A DNA stretch of 20,158 nucleotides from DASYYE01 sp035946955 (lineage in GTDB: Bacteria; Actinomycetota; Actinomycetes; Streptosporangiales; Streptosporangiaceae), in NCBI GenBank assembly GCA_035946955.1, contig DASYYE010000415.1, forward strand, positions 1 through 20,158, read 5' to 3'. This document shows, one piece after another, positions 1 to 6,571 of this stretch. Within the stretch, counting starts at the first letter, position 1. Each line of letters opens with the position of its first letter. Under the pieces are notes generated by a model. That model was not told the origin of the DNA and searched no databases. It was given only the letters and a program-made list of their open reading frames with translations. A program made the position numbers and the translations under genes.

Positions 1-129
1 GGCCAGCAGGCTCAGCAGCACCCGCAGCCCGGGCAGAGCCACCGGTGCCATCGCCCCGCCCACGGGCCCGATCTCCACGGGGCCCAGCAGGGCCAGTGCG
101 AGACCGGGGCCCGGACGATCCGCGCCCAT
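1..129 (-). CDS. SARP/AfsR-type transcriptional regulator, N-terminal fragment (cut by window edge)
   Basis: An open frame runs leftward from an ATG at 129 to base 1 without a stop, giving 43 residues. After a short Pro/Gly-rich head, residues 12-20 read LALLGPVEI, followed about 13 residues later by LPGLRVLLSLLA. This is the pattern at the start of the OmpR-like winged-helix domain of SARP/BTAD regulators (typically LLGPLEV...GPKQRALLALL). Such proteins activate specialised-metabolite genes or act as AfsR-like global regulators, and the full-length protein would add a bacterial transcriptional activation domain. It is transcribed in the same direction as the monooxygenase that ends at 250, about 120 bp upstream, so readthrough is possible. 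No strong ribosome binding site precedes the ATG. With only the N-terminus visible the family call is likely but not proven, and overall architecture cannot be judged. Confidence 0.6.
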   Translation of the reverse strand, partial: MGADRPGPGLALALLGPVEIGPVGGAMAPVALPGLRVLLSLLA

Positions 130-249
130 GCGGGCATCGTAAATCCAGCATTACCAGCGATCCATGGGATATCGATGGGACTGTCGTGGCGAACGGCGTG
201 ACAGCGGGTGGAGCGCCCCTTCGCTGCTGGTCGGTGCCCCTCCTGCCGG

Positions 250-1398
250 TCAGCGGCCGGCCTGGCGGGCGGCGAATTGGTCGAGCAGCCCTGCCAGGCC
301 GTTGTCGCCGAACATCATTCGCAAGCTGTCCGCCGAGTCAGCGGCGGCTGACTCACTGCGGGGGAAGAGCGCCTGCTCGTAGGAGGTCAGGGCGGCCTCA
401 GCGTCGCCAGGGTGGGCGGCGATCGCCTGACCGAGTTCGGCGCCGTCCAGCATGGCCAGGTTGGCGCCTTCCCCGGCAAAGGGGGACATCACGTGCGCCG
501 CATCGCCCACGAGGGTCACCCCGGGGACGCGGTCCCACCGGTGCCCGACGGGCAGTGCGTGGACACGGCGTGGCACCAGTGGGCCGTCGGCGTCGGCGAC
601 CAGCGCACACAGGGACTCGGCCCAGCCTTCGAACTCCGCGAGCACCGCTTTCTTCGCCGATTCCGAGTTGGTGAAGTCGATGCCATCGGGCCAGTCCTGG
701 CTCACGGTGAGCGCGGTGTAGACGTGGAGGCTGCCGTCGGTCTCGCGGTGGGCCAGGAATCCCTTGTAGTCGCCGAGGCAGATGAAGAACCCGCCGCCGA
801 CCAGGGCGGCGCTCGCCGGGTGGCGGGTCTCGGCCGCCAGCAGGTCGGTCTCGACCAAGCAGACGCCGGTATAGACGGGGGAGGCGCTGGAGACCAGGGG
901 GCGGATTCGCGACCAGGCGCCGTCGGCGCCGACGAGCAGGCCGGTGGTGACCGCCGTGCCGTCGGCGAAGGTCACCTCGTGACGTCCGCTGCCCAGGGCC
1001 TGGGCACCCACCGCTTTCCTGCCCCAGTGGACGGTACCTGCCGGGAGTGACTCCAGCAGCAGGTCGCGAAGCTGCCCGCGGTCCACTTCGGGGCGGCCGC
1101 CGTCGCTGTCGTCCTCTTCCTCCGCCAAGCGGACGGTGCCCTGTGGGTCGACGATGCGCATCGCCTGCCCGCCGTGGTGGATCAGCGTGCCGAACTCGTC
1201 GTAGAGGTGGGCGGCGTGCAGCGCGACCTGGCCGGAGTCCTCGTGGATGTCGAGCATGCCGCCCTGGCCTCGGACTTCCGGGGATGACTCCAGGTCGAAC
1301 ACGGCTGCCTCGATGCCGTTGACGTGCAGGACCCGGGCCAGGGTGAGGCCGCCGAGGCCGCCGCCGATGATCCCGACTGGGTAGTGAGGGCTGGTCAT
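250..1398 (-). CDS. TetX-like FAD-dependent monooxygenase
   Basis: A 382-residue class A flavoprotein monooxygenase, which would use FAD and NAD(P)H to hydroxylate an aromatic or polyketide substrate in the cytosol. Residues 9-16 (GIIGGGLG) form the dinucleotide-binding GxGxxG loop. GADGAWSR is the DG motif, and VGDAAHVMSPFAGEGANLA is the GD motif that contacts the FAD ribityl and pyrophosphate. Two further stretches resemble the tetracycline destructase TetX: GGMLDIHEDSGQ near residue 48 and RPEVDRGQLRDLLLESL near residue 104. TetX is about 388 residues, so length agrees. The ATG at 1398 was chosen because GGGAG lies 7 nt upstream; an in-frame ATG 13 codons earlier overlaps the likely transcription start. 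Promoter and operators are at 1443-1490. Substrate cannot be read from sequence: tetracycline inactivation, rifampicin-type or biosynthetic hydroxylation are all possible. Confidence 0.9.
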   Translation of the reverse strand: MTSPHYPVGIIGGGLGGLTLARVLHVNGIEAAVFDLESSPEVRGQGGMLDIHEDSGQVALHAAHLYDEFGTLIHHGGQAMRIVDPQGTVRLAEEEDDSDGGRPEVDRGQLRDLLLESLPAGTVHWGRKAVGAQALGSGRHEVTFADGTAVTTGLLVGADGAWSRIRPLVSSASPVYTGVCLVETDLLAAETRHPASAALVGGGFFICLGDYKGFLAHRETDGSLHVYTALTVSQDWPDGIDFTNSESAKKAVLAEFEGWAESLCALVADADGPLVPRRVHALPVGHRWDRVPGVTLVGDAAHVMSPFAGEGANLAMLDGAELGQAIAAHPGDAEAALTSYEQALFPRSESAAADSADSLRMMFGDNGLAGLLDQFAARQAGR

Positions 1399-1442
1399 GG
1401 TAGTGCTCCCTTGGTGTGTGTCTCGAAGTGCTGCCATGCCCC

Positions 1443-1471
1443 ACTGTAACGAACATGTTCGTTACAAACAA
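1443..1471 (-). promoter_or_regulatory. Predicted promoter of the TetX-like monooxygenase
   Basis: Reading leftward, TTGTTT (1466-1471) and TACAGT (1443-1448) are separated by exactly 17 bases, a good sigma-70/HrdB-type arrangement. A start near 1436 would give a leader of about 38 nt before the ATG at 1398. The spacer is almost entirely the palindromic operator, consistent with repression. Confidence 0.5.
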
Positions 1472-1490
1472 GCTCGTTACGAACATGTTC
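1446..1490. promoter_or_regulatory. Two tandem palindromic operators (TetR-type) over the monooxygenase promoter
   Basis: Positions 1446-1465 are a perfect 20-bp palindrome, GTAACGAACATGTTCGTTAC. The core GAACATGTTC recurs at 1481-1490, preceded by the same GTTAC (1476-1480). The two dyad centres are 30 bp apart, about three helical turns, so two dimers could sit on one face of the DNA. The first site fills the -35/-10 spacer and the second lies just upstream of the -35. A TetR-family repressor is the usual ligand of such sites, but none is encoded next to it. The TetR at 16217-16861 has quite different operators at its own promoter. Confidence 0.65.
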
Positions 1491-1523
1491 ACCATCCCTG
1501 GACTGCCCCCTGGTTCACCACGC

Positions 1524-1622
1524 ACGTGGCGGCGGACCGGGATGCTGCTGCTGACATCCGCCTCTGACGATGAGACCGTGCGGCTGTGGGACCCGCTCAC
1601 CGGCACCCTCATCGGGGAGTCG
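1524..1622 (+). pseudogene. Relic of one WD40 repeat
   Basis: Translating from 1524 gives a stretch containing LLLTSASDDETVRLWDPLTG followed by TLIGES. This is a nearly canonical actinobacterial WD40 blade (LLASASDDGTVRLWDPATGQPIGEP). Only one blade is present. The flanking residues in this frame show no further GH...WD pattern, and there is no credible start, so this is a fragment of a beta-propeller protein gene left by deletion or insertion. Many actinobacterial WD40 proteins are kinase or NTPase fusions; nothing of those partners is visible here. Confidence 0.55.
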
Positions 1623-1760
1623 CGGGTCAGGGTGCTTTGCGGTGATCTGCTGAGGTTTCGCTGGCCGCCCAGCAAAAGCTTGCTCTCACACCACTCCGTA
1701 GCGTGCAAAACCCGCCAGTTCAAGCCGCCTGGCAGGCCAATACATGGATATATACCGCCT

Positions 1761-2603
1761 ATGAGGAACGTCCGGCGCACGTGTCAGACCATCACGATCC
1801 GCCGATGCCGTAACGGCCATCGCGGGCAAGTGCCGCAGCAGCTCGCCATCGCTGCGGACCCCAAACCAATCAATGCCGAGCTGACAGCTCTTACCGTCGG
1901 CAGCCCTCCAGCGGCCAGCCCACTCGCTGGTGGCCCAGGTGACATCCGGCCGGGCAGCGAGCCGGGCTGCGCGACCTTGACGGCCTTCGCTGCGAGCTCA
2001 TGGTCATCACCAGCCGCGTCGTCGCCGCCCGAAAGCCCGCCATCCTCGCCGCCCGGGTCTCCACCGGGTTCCCAGCCGGGCTCGCCGCCAGGTTCCCAGC
2101 CGGGTTCGCCGCCGGGTTCGCCGCCGGGTTCGCCGCCAGGATCTCCGCCGGGCTCGCCACCGGGTTCCCCACCTGGCTCGCCACCAGGTTCGCCGCCGGG
2201 TTCCCAGCCGGGCTCGCCACCTGGCTCACCGCCGGGTTCCCAGCCGGGCTCGCCACCTGGCTCGCCGCCAGGATCTCCGCCGGGCTCGCCACCGGGTTCC
2301 CAGCCGGGGTCTCCGCCGGGTTCCCAGCCGGGTTCGCCGCCGGGGTCGCCACCGGGGTCGCCATCGGGGTCTCCGCCAGGTTCCCAGCCTGGTTCTCCGC
2401 CGGGCTCGCCGCCGGGCTCGCCGCCGGGGTCGCAGCCTGGTTCTCCGCCGGGTTCTCCGCCGGGTTCCCAGCCTGGGTCGCCGAGTCCTGCGCAATCTCC
2501 GGCTGAGAGTCCGGGTGTGGACAGCGGTGCCTCGGGCGATGACCCCAGTGGGTCGGCAGCCCTGCCTGCACCGCCGCTGAATGGCACGCCGAGGGTCAAC
2601 TGA
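1761..2603 (+). CDS. Possible Pro/Gly/Ser/Gln-rich low-complexity protein carrying the PPGS repeats
   Basis: An open frame of about 280 codons from an ATG at 1761 to a TGA at 2601-2603. Its centre is 36 perfect-length copies of a four-residue unit, PPGS or QPGS, ending in a Ser/Pro/Gly tail without repeats. No domain, signal peptide or membrane segment is recognisable, no ribosome binding site precedes 1761, and the portion before the repeats has an unconvincing composition, so the true start is unknown. The argument for translation is that differences between repeat units fall almost only at third codon positions of this frame. The opposite strand in the register GGEP/GWEP is also open and almost as conserved (some Glu/Asp changes), so strand is not certain. 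No function is proposed; a linker-like or surface-exposed segment is one possibility. Confidence 0.3.
   Translation: MRNVRRTCQTITIRRCRNGHRGQVPQQLAIAADPKPINAELTALTVGSPPAASPLAGGPGDIRPGSEPGCATLTAFAASSWSSPAASSPPESPPSSPPGSPPGSQPGSPPGSQPGSPPGSPPGSPPGSPPGSPPGSPPGSPPGSPPGSQPGSPPGSPPGSQPGSPPGSPPGSPPGSPPGSQPGSPPGSQPGSPPGSPPGSPSGSPPGSQPGSPPGSPPGSPPGSQPGSPPGSPPGSQPGSPSPAQSPAESPGVDSGASGDDPSGSAALPAPPLNGTPRVN
2049..2480. repeat. 36-copy tandem 12-bp repeat array (minisatellite)
   Basis: Exactly 36 units of 12 bp, without any indel, of the type CCGCCGGGTTCG. Units differ by point changes: 9 begin CAG instead of CCN, one has TCG in place of the second CCN, and the rest differ at every third base. Higher-order blocks recur, for example a CAG unit is nearly always preceded by a unit ending TCC, which points to duplication of multi-unit blocks. 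The array sits between the WD40 relic and the sulfotransferase. Confidence 0.95.
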
Positions 2604-2694
2604 TGGCGACCTGACCGGGAGTACAGGTTCGTTCGTCTGCTGCGGAGGGGAGCCCGGCGGGAATGGAGTGTGCTTGGGACGCGAGGTGAGTGAT

Positions 2695-3693
2695 ATGGCT
2701 GAACCTGTAAATAATGTTCAGGTCCAGGCCAGGGACACCGCGGTGTGGCCTGGCGCCAGCGCGGATCCGGTCTTTGTCCTGTGCTGTGGCAGGTCGGGGT
2801 CAACCCTGCTGCGGTTCTTGCTAGACGCGCACCCGGATCTTGCATGCCCGCCTGAGACGTTCCTGCCGTGGCTGTGTGCGCAACTGGTGAGGGTATGGAA
2901 CTTGATGGACACTGGGGGGCGGGAAAATTGCACCGCTGTCGCACCAGAAGTGCTTACTGGGGTTCGAGAGACAATCGACAGGATAGTCGGTCCTCATTTG
3001 TCTGCGCAGGGCAAGAAGCGCTACTGCGACAAGAACCTGGGTACGGCGAGTCATGCGGACGCGGTCACGCGTGTCTTTCCTGATGCGAAGTTCCTGTGCT
3101 TGTACCGGCATCCGATGGATATGATCGCGTCGGGAATCGAGGCGTGTGCCTGGGGGCTGAACTCGTATGGTTTCGACTCCTATGCCGCAGCCAGCCCGCA
3201 GAATAACGTGCTGGCGGTAGCGAGGTACTGGGCGGACTATACGTCTGCGATCCTGTCTGTCGAAGAGCGGTTCCCGGAGCGTTGTCACCGCATTAGGTAC
3301 GAAGACCTCGTGGCTGATCCCGAGCACGTGATGGGTGAGGTGTTCTCCTTCATCGGAGTGCCCCCGATGCCCGGCGTATCGAGCAGTTGCTTCACCAGAC
3401 GGGAGCGGATCGGTCGCGGCGACCGGAAGATTTGGGACACAAGCAAAGTCAGCCACACGTCGGTCGGCCGCGGGTGGCAAGTACCAGCGGATATGATACC
3501 TGCACCCGCGACGGAAAGGCTGAACTCCCTTGCCAGGAAGCTGCATTACGTTCAAATCAGCAAAGGCTGGGGGAATGGCTCTAGGCCCGATGACATGAGG
3601 GTGGGCGTTGGCCAGGGAGTGGTTTCCCATGCCGTTGAGGGGACGGCCAAAGACGTCATGACGCCCCCCGTATCGGTGGCGGTGACCGCCTAG
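2695..3693 (+). CDS. PAPS-dependent sulfotransferase
   Basis: A 332-residue sulfotransferase-family protein, expected to move a sulfonate group from 3'-phosphoadenosine-5'-phosphosulfate to a hydroxyl or amine of an unknown acceptor in the cytosol. The 5'-phosphosulfate loop is GRSGSTLL at residues 32-39, followed by LLDAHPDL. The 3'-phosphate-binding region is YRHPMDMIASG at residues 138-148. RYEDLVADPE (201-210) and the late GDRKIWDTSK...VGRGW segment (242-261) are also typical. The ATG at 2695 follows AGGTGA at a spacing of about 7 nt; an upstream in-frame ATG at 2581 would add a composition-poor extension. Cysteines are unusually frequent (30, 31, 51, 61, 79, 111, 135, 151), some close to the nucleotide site. 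It lies alone between a repeat array and a HEAT relic, so no pathway partner indicates the acceptor. Confidence 0.9.
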   Translation: MAEPVNNVQVQARDTAVWPGASADPVFVLCCGRSGSTLLRFLLDAHPDLACPPETFLPWLCAQLVRVWNLMDTGGRENCTAVAPEVLTGVRETIDRIVGPHLSAQGKKRYCDKNLGTASHADAVTRVFPDAKFLCLYRHPMDMIASGIEACAWGLNSYGFDSYAAASPQNNVLAVARYWADYTSAILSVEERFPERCHRIRYEDLVADPEHVMGEVFSFIGVPPMPGVSSSCFTRRERIGRGDRKIWDTSKVSHTSVGRGWQVPADMIPAPATERLNSLARKLHYVQISKGWGNGSRPDDMRVGVGQGVVSHAVEGTAKDVMTPPVSVAVTA

Positions 3694-3703
3694 GTGGGCT
3701 GAG

Positions 3704-4024
3704 TTGCTGGGCTGCCCACTCGCCAGCCCCTGGGTCCGGCTCGGAGCAGCCGGGGCGCTGTGGCGGTCCACCGGCGAGGCAGACACCACACTGCCGGTGC
3801 TGTCTGCGGTCTGGTCTGAGAACGTGAACACCCGGGTGGCTGTCGCCGGTTACCTTGCAGAGATGGGCCAAGCGGCCGGGACGGCAGCTCCCATGCTGCG
3901 CACAGAACTAGCACAGCGCCGCAGGCACACGGCACGTGGGCACGGCCGGTCCAGCGGCGGGATCCCGGCCGACCTTGCGCTGCTGCACGCATGCGGCCTC
4001 GCGCTCGCCGCCATGGCACGGTAA
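3704..4024 (+). pseudogene. C-terminal relic of a HEAT-repeat protein
   Basis: About 106 codons encode helical repeats of HEAT type: VRLGAAGALWRSTGEADTTL, then NVNTRVAVAGYLAEMGQAAG, then LRTELAQRRRHTARG and a closing LALLHACGLALAA. This matches, from memory, the end of actinobacterial HEAT-repeat proteins in which an RRHTAR stretch precedes the last helix. Only the final two or so repeats remain. The best available start is a TTG just 10 bp after the sulfotransferase stop, with no ribosome binding site, so the gene appears 5'-truncated. It could in principle be translated as a short protein by coupling to the sulfotransferase, but a relic is simpler. It ends 22 bp before the convergent hydrolase gene. 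Confidence 0.6.
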
Positions 4025-4046
4025 GCCCAGCGCCTGTGAACCACGC

Positions 4047-5003
4047 TCAGAGGGACTTCAGGAAGTCGATCAGCCCAGGGAAGTAGTGCGTGGGATCGTC
4101 GAACTGGGCGAGGTGGCTGCCGTTGGGGCAGTGCAGGTAACGGCCTTGCGGCAGTTGTCCGGACATCCAGCGCATGTGCGCGGGGTCCATGGTGTCGTGG
4201 GTCGCGCCGATCACCAGCGTCGGCACGTCGACGCTTGCCAGGTCACCCGAGCGGTCCCAGTCCTCCAGCGTGCCGCTCAGGCCGAGCTCGCTGGGCCCCT
4301 GCATCGGCACATAGATCGCCGGGTTGGTGTGGGCGAACACCCGGTTCACCGGGTCGGGCCACGCCTCCAGCGGCATCCGGCAGACGTGGAGGACATAGTG
4401 GTGCGCCATGAGGAGCTCCACATAGCGTGGGTCGCCCGTCTTTCCCTCAACCTCGAGCTGCATGATCTCCGCGAGCACGGCCTGGTCCATGGCTGGCATG
4501 AGGACGTCGTGGGCGTAGGCGTTGTACAGCGGTGCGCTGGACATCATGTTGGAGACCACCAGCCCCTTGAGGTGCTGCTGGTGGTGGAGGGCGTACTCCA
4601 GCGCGAGCAGGCCGCCCCATGACTGCCCCAGCAGCACGAAGTTGGACCGGTCGAGCGCCAAGGCCTGGCGGACCTGCTCGACCTCGTCGACGAAGCGGTC
4701 GAGCTGCCACAGTGACGCGTCGGTGGGCTGGTCACTGCGCAACGACCCGAGCTGGTCGTAGTAGTAGTACTCGATACCGGCACCCGGGAACCAGGCATCG
4801 AAACACTCGTACTGCTCGCTGCTGCTCCCAGGGCCGCCATGCAGCAGCAGCACTTTCAGCGCGGGATTGCTGCCGACCCGCTTGGTCCAGACGCGGAACT
4901 GTCCGCTCGGGGTGCTGACCGGGACCATCCGTGACCCGCCGGAGATGACGTCACGGGGATCCCAGGTGGCGGTGTCGAAGTACGACCCTGGCTGCGTATC
5001 CAC
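4047..5003 (-). CDS. Proline iminopeptidase-like alpha/beta hydrolase (peptidase family S33)
   Basis: A 318-residue alpha/beta-hydrolase that aligns along its whole length with the tricorn-interacting factor F1/prolyl aminopeptidase group, enzymes releasing N-terminal proline or other residues from short peptides in the cytosol. HGGPG at 55-59 forms the oxyanion hole. GQSWGG (126-131) is the nucleophile elbow with Ser128. Asp270 (GATHD) and His297 (NGSHLAQFDD) complete the triad. The cap region carries the family pattern GPSELGLSGTLEDWDRSGDL around 237-255. There is no signal peptide. The GTG at 5003 is the first in-frame start; GGAGAG about 14 nt upstream is a distant ribosome site, so the Met at residue 26 remains an alternative. 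It is divergent from the gene at 5081, sharing a 77-bp control region. True substrate may be an ester or amide other than a prolyl peptide. Confidence 0.88.
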   Translation of the reverse strand: MDTQPGSYFDTATWDPRDVISGGSRMVPVSTPSGQFRVWTKRVGSNPALKVLLLHGGPGSSSEQYECFDAWFPGAGIEYYYYDQLGSLRSDQPTDASLWQLDRFVDEVEQVRQALALDRSNFVLLGQSWGGLLALEYALHHQQHLKGLVVSNMMSSAPLYNAYAHDVLMPAMDQAVLAEIMQLEVEGKTGDPRYVELLMAHHYVLHVCRMPLEAWPDPVNRVFAHTNPAIYVPMQGPSELGLSGTLEDWDRSGDLASVDVPTLVIGATHDTMDPAHMRWMSGQLPQGRYLHCPNGSHLAQFDDPTHYFPGLIDFLKSL

Positions 5004-5080
5004 GATGACACCGTATGAATCTCTCCGCTTTGCGCCAAGCTAGGCAGACCTGAGGAAACGACGCCCCACTGGGTGGGACC

Positions 5081-6124
5081 ATGCCTGAACAGGCGGACGC
5101 TGTGCTGAGCGCTCTGCGGCTCGGCTGGTACATGGCGGAGGTGAGAGGCCGCCACCGCTCAGAAGGCCCTGCCGACCTGGAATCCGGCCCGGCGCTGCGC
5201 GGTTATGCACTGCCGTTGCTGTTCGAGCGCACCTCAACCGAGTTGCGTGTGCAAGCGCTGGCTGTGCTGGGGTCGTTGGCGGACGGTCTGGGGGCCAACA
5301 CCAGCCGCGCTGATGGCTCCTCGTACTCGCAAGGGCTTGAGAAGCATGCCAGACAATTGGCGGACTGTCGCGAGCACGGCAGGGCTGAAGCCGCAACAAT
5401 GTGGCAAGCAATGAGCGCGTTGATCTACAGGTTCGACGCCCACATCCAGGATGTGCTGACCGCGAGGTCGGATTTGCAGGCAGGCGGCTATCAGCTTGGC
5501 CGTGCGCTCGCCGAGTGCTATTGGGCACTGGACCCCGGCGCCAGTATGGCCGGCCCAGCATCGTGGACTTTCTTGCTTGGTACTCAGCGATGCGCAGAGA
5601 TCAGCAGGTTGCTCGGGCGAATGTCCAGCTTCATGGCCCCTGCTGCAGGACAGGCCATTGAAGGCTCCTTGAAGGTCTGGAAGAGCGTTGCATCTGACGG
5701 TCTCTGGCGGCAAGGCGCCGAGGACGCCCTGTACCGTCAGGTACGCGTCTGGTACGAGCTGGCGGTCCTTGGACAGGACCCAGTAACGCTCATCCGACCT
5801 TATGCCCGGCTCAGAAATTTCTACGTGACCAGACGTGCTCTCGCGTTTTTCTCCGGCCGGCTGACCCTGGCCGCTGCAGGCGTTGCTGGCCTGATCGCAC
5901 TTATCGTCATCGTCGGAAGCGGAGCAGGGAATGCGGTAGCCAGCACATTGCTCGCCATTGTGGCGGCGGCAGGACTGTCTACGGCGGGCCTCTCAGCCCG
6001 GCGGTTTGCCAAAGAGCTGAACGCCGACCTGGCAACCGTGGCCATCACAGTGGTGCCGCCCCGGCCGGGGACCAATCCGAAGAGAAACAGCAGGATGATC
6101 TACGCGACGATGAAATCGCGCTAG
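5081..6124 (+). CDS. Uncharacterised two-TM membrane protein
   Basis: A 347-residue protein not recognised as a named family. The first 250 residues are soluble and predicted mostly helical, with many Ala, Leu and Arg and no evident catalytic motif. Near the end are two hydrophobic helices, about 261-281 and 287-308, joined by a short Gly/Asn turn, so both termini should face the same side. The tail after them (about 40 residues) is basic and ends KRNSRMIYATMKSR. A late hairpin of two helices after a long soluble region is a layout seen in several bacterial sensor or effector proteins, but this is only a resemblance. The ATG at 5081 is preceded by GGGTGGG, which forms a small hairpin with CCCAC and may weaken initiation. 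It is divergent from the S33 hydrolase. Third-position G/C preference is lower than in neighbours. Confidence 0.75.
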   Translation: MPEQADAVLSALRLGWYMAEVRGRHRSEGPADLESGPALRGYALPLLFERTSTELRVQALAVLGSLADGLGANTSRADGSSYSQGLEKHARQLADCREHGRAEAATMWQAMSALIYRFDAHIQDVLTARSDLQAGGYQLGRALAECYWALDPGASMAGPASWTFLLGTQRCAEISRLLGRMSSFMAPAAGQAIEGSLKVWKSVASDGLWRQGAEDALYRQVRVWYELAVLGQDPVTLIRPYARLRNFYVTRRALAFFSGRLTLAAAGVAGLIALIVIVGSGAGNAVASTLLAIVAAAGLSTAGLSARRFAKELNADLATVAITVVPPRPGTNPKRNSRMIYATMKSR

Positions 6125-6141
6125 TGGACCGGAGACGTGTG

Positions 6142-6383
6142 ATGCGCAGGCCAGCGGAACAGGCAGCGGACGCAGACCGCCACGCCGGGCGGGTCGCCAG
6201 GCTCAGCCGGGCGGTCTTCGGTCCTAGGGGAGCGTCCAGCCAGGCGTGAACCTGGTCTTCAACTGCGTCAACCGGCTGGTACACGCGTTCGGACTCGAGT
6301 GGGAATCCGACGACCATGTGCGCCTGAACGCGAAGGCCCTCCACCGGATGAGCTACCGGGTGCCCAAGGTCTTGGTGCGTTGA
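6142..6383 (+). pseudogene. Frameshifted fragment, possibly from a carboxymuconolactone decarboxylase-like protein
   Basis: Two short frames meet at an overlapping GTGA. The first, 6142-6249, includes HAGRVARLSRAVFGPRG. The second, 6246-6383, includes VNLVFNCVNRLVHAFGLEWE and ends YRVPKVLVR. The second resembles the C-terminal NxVNRxxxAFG helix and closing YRxP stretch that I associate with alkylhydroperoxidase/carboxymuconolactone decarboxylase-type proteins; the conserved ExxxxxC...H active-site region of that family is absent. The simplest reading is the degraded 3' end of such a gene with one frameshift. The family assignment is from memory of a short pattern and is weak. Confidence 0.3.
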
Positions 6384-6571
6384 TGGCCCACCGTGGGTCT
6401 GGCGACACGAGGTCTGCGGTAGACGGGTCTTCCTGTAGTGAACTCATCAGGCCGAGTCTCGGACCGCCCGTCATCCTTCCGTCCTCCGCTGGTCACCAGG
6501 CTGTCCCGGGGGCAGCCCACGCGGGGGGAGCGCTGACTCCGGCAGTTGGCCGGGCCGGGACGCCGGGCTTG
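6384..6571. other. Intergenic stretch with no recognised content
   Basis: Between the fragment ending at 6383 and the stop of the large TPR gene at 6572 I see no coding frame with convincing composition, no clear terminator and no repeat. Confidence 0.5.

Noticed and set aside
1416..1760. Extension of the PPGS frame upstream through the WD40 relic to the operator region
   Set aside because: It would begin inside the monooxygenase promoter region and translate the operator palindromes; the stretch after the WD40 blade has no coding character.
2049..2480. CRISPR-like array
   Set aside because: Units are 12 bp, contiguous and without spacers.
1784..2944. Minus-strand open frame through the repeat array reading GGEP/GWEP
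   Set aside because: It starts inside the sulfotransferase and runs antisense to it, and unit variation causes Glu/Asp and Trp changes that are silent or simpler in the plus frame. Not excluded, but weaker.
5065..5077. Small hairpin CCCAC-TGG-GTGGG just before the gene at 5081
   Set aside because: Five base pairs with a 3-nt loop is common by chance in G/C-rich DNA; mentioned only as a possible weakener of initiation.
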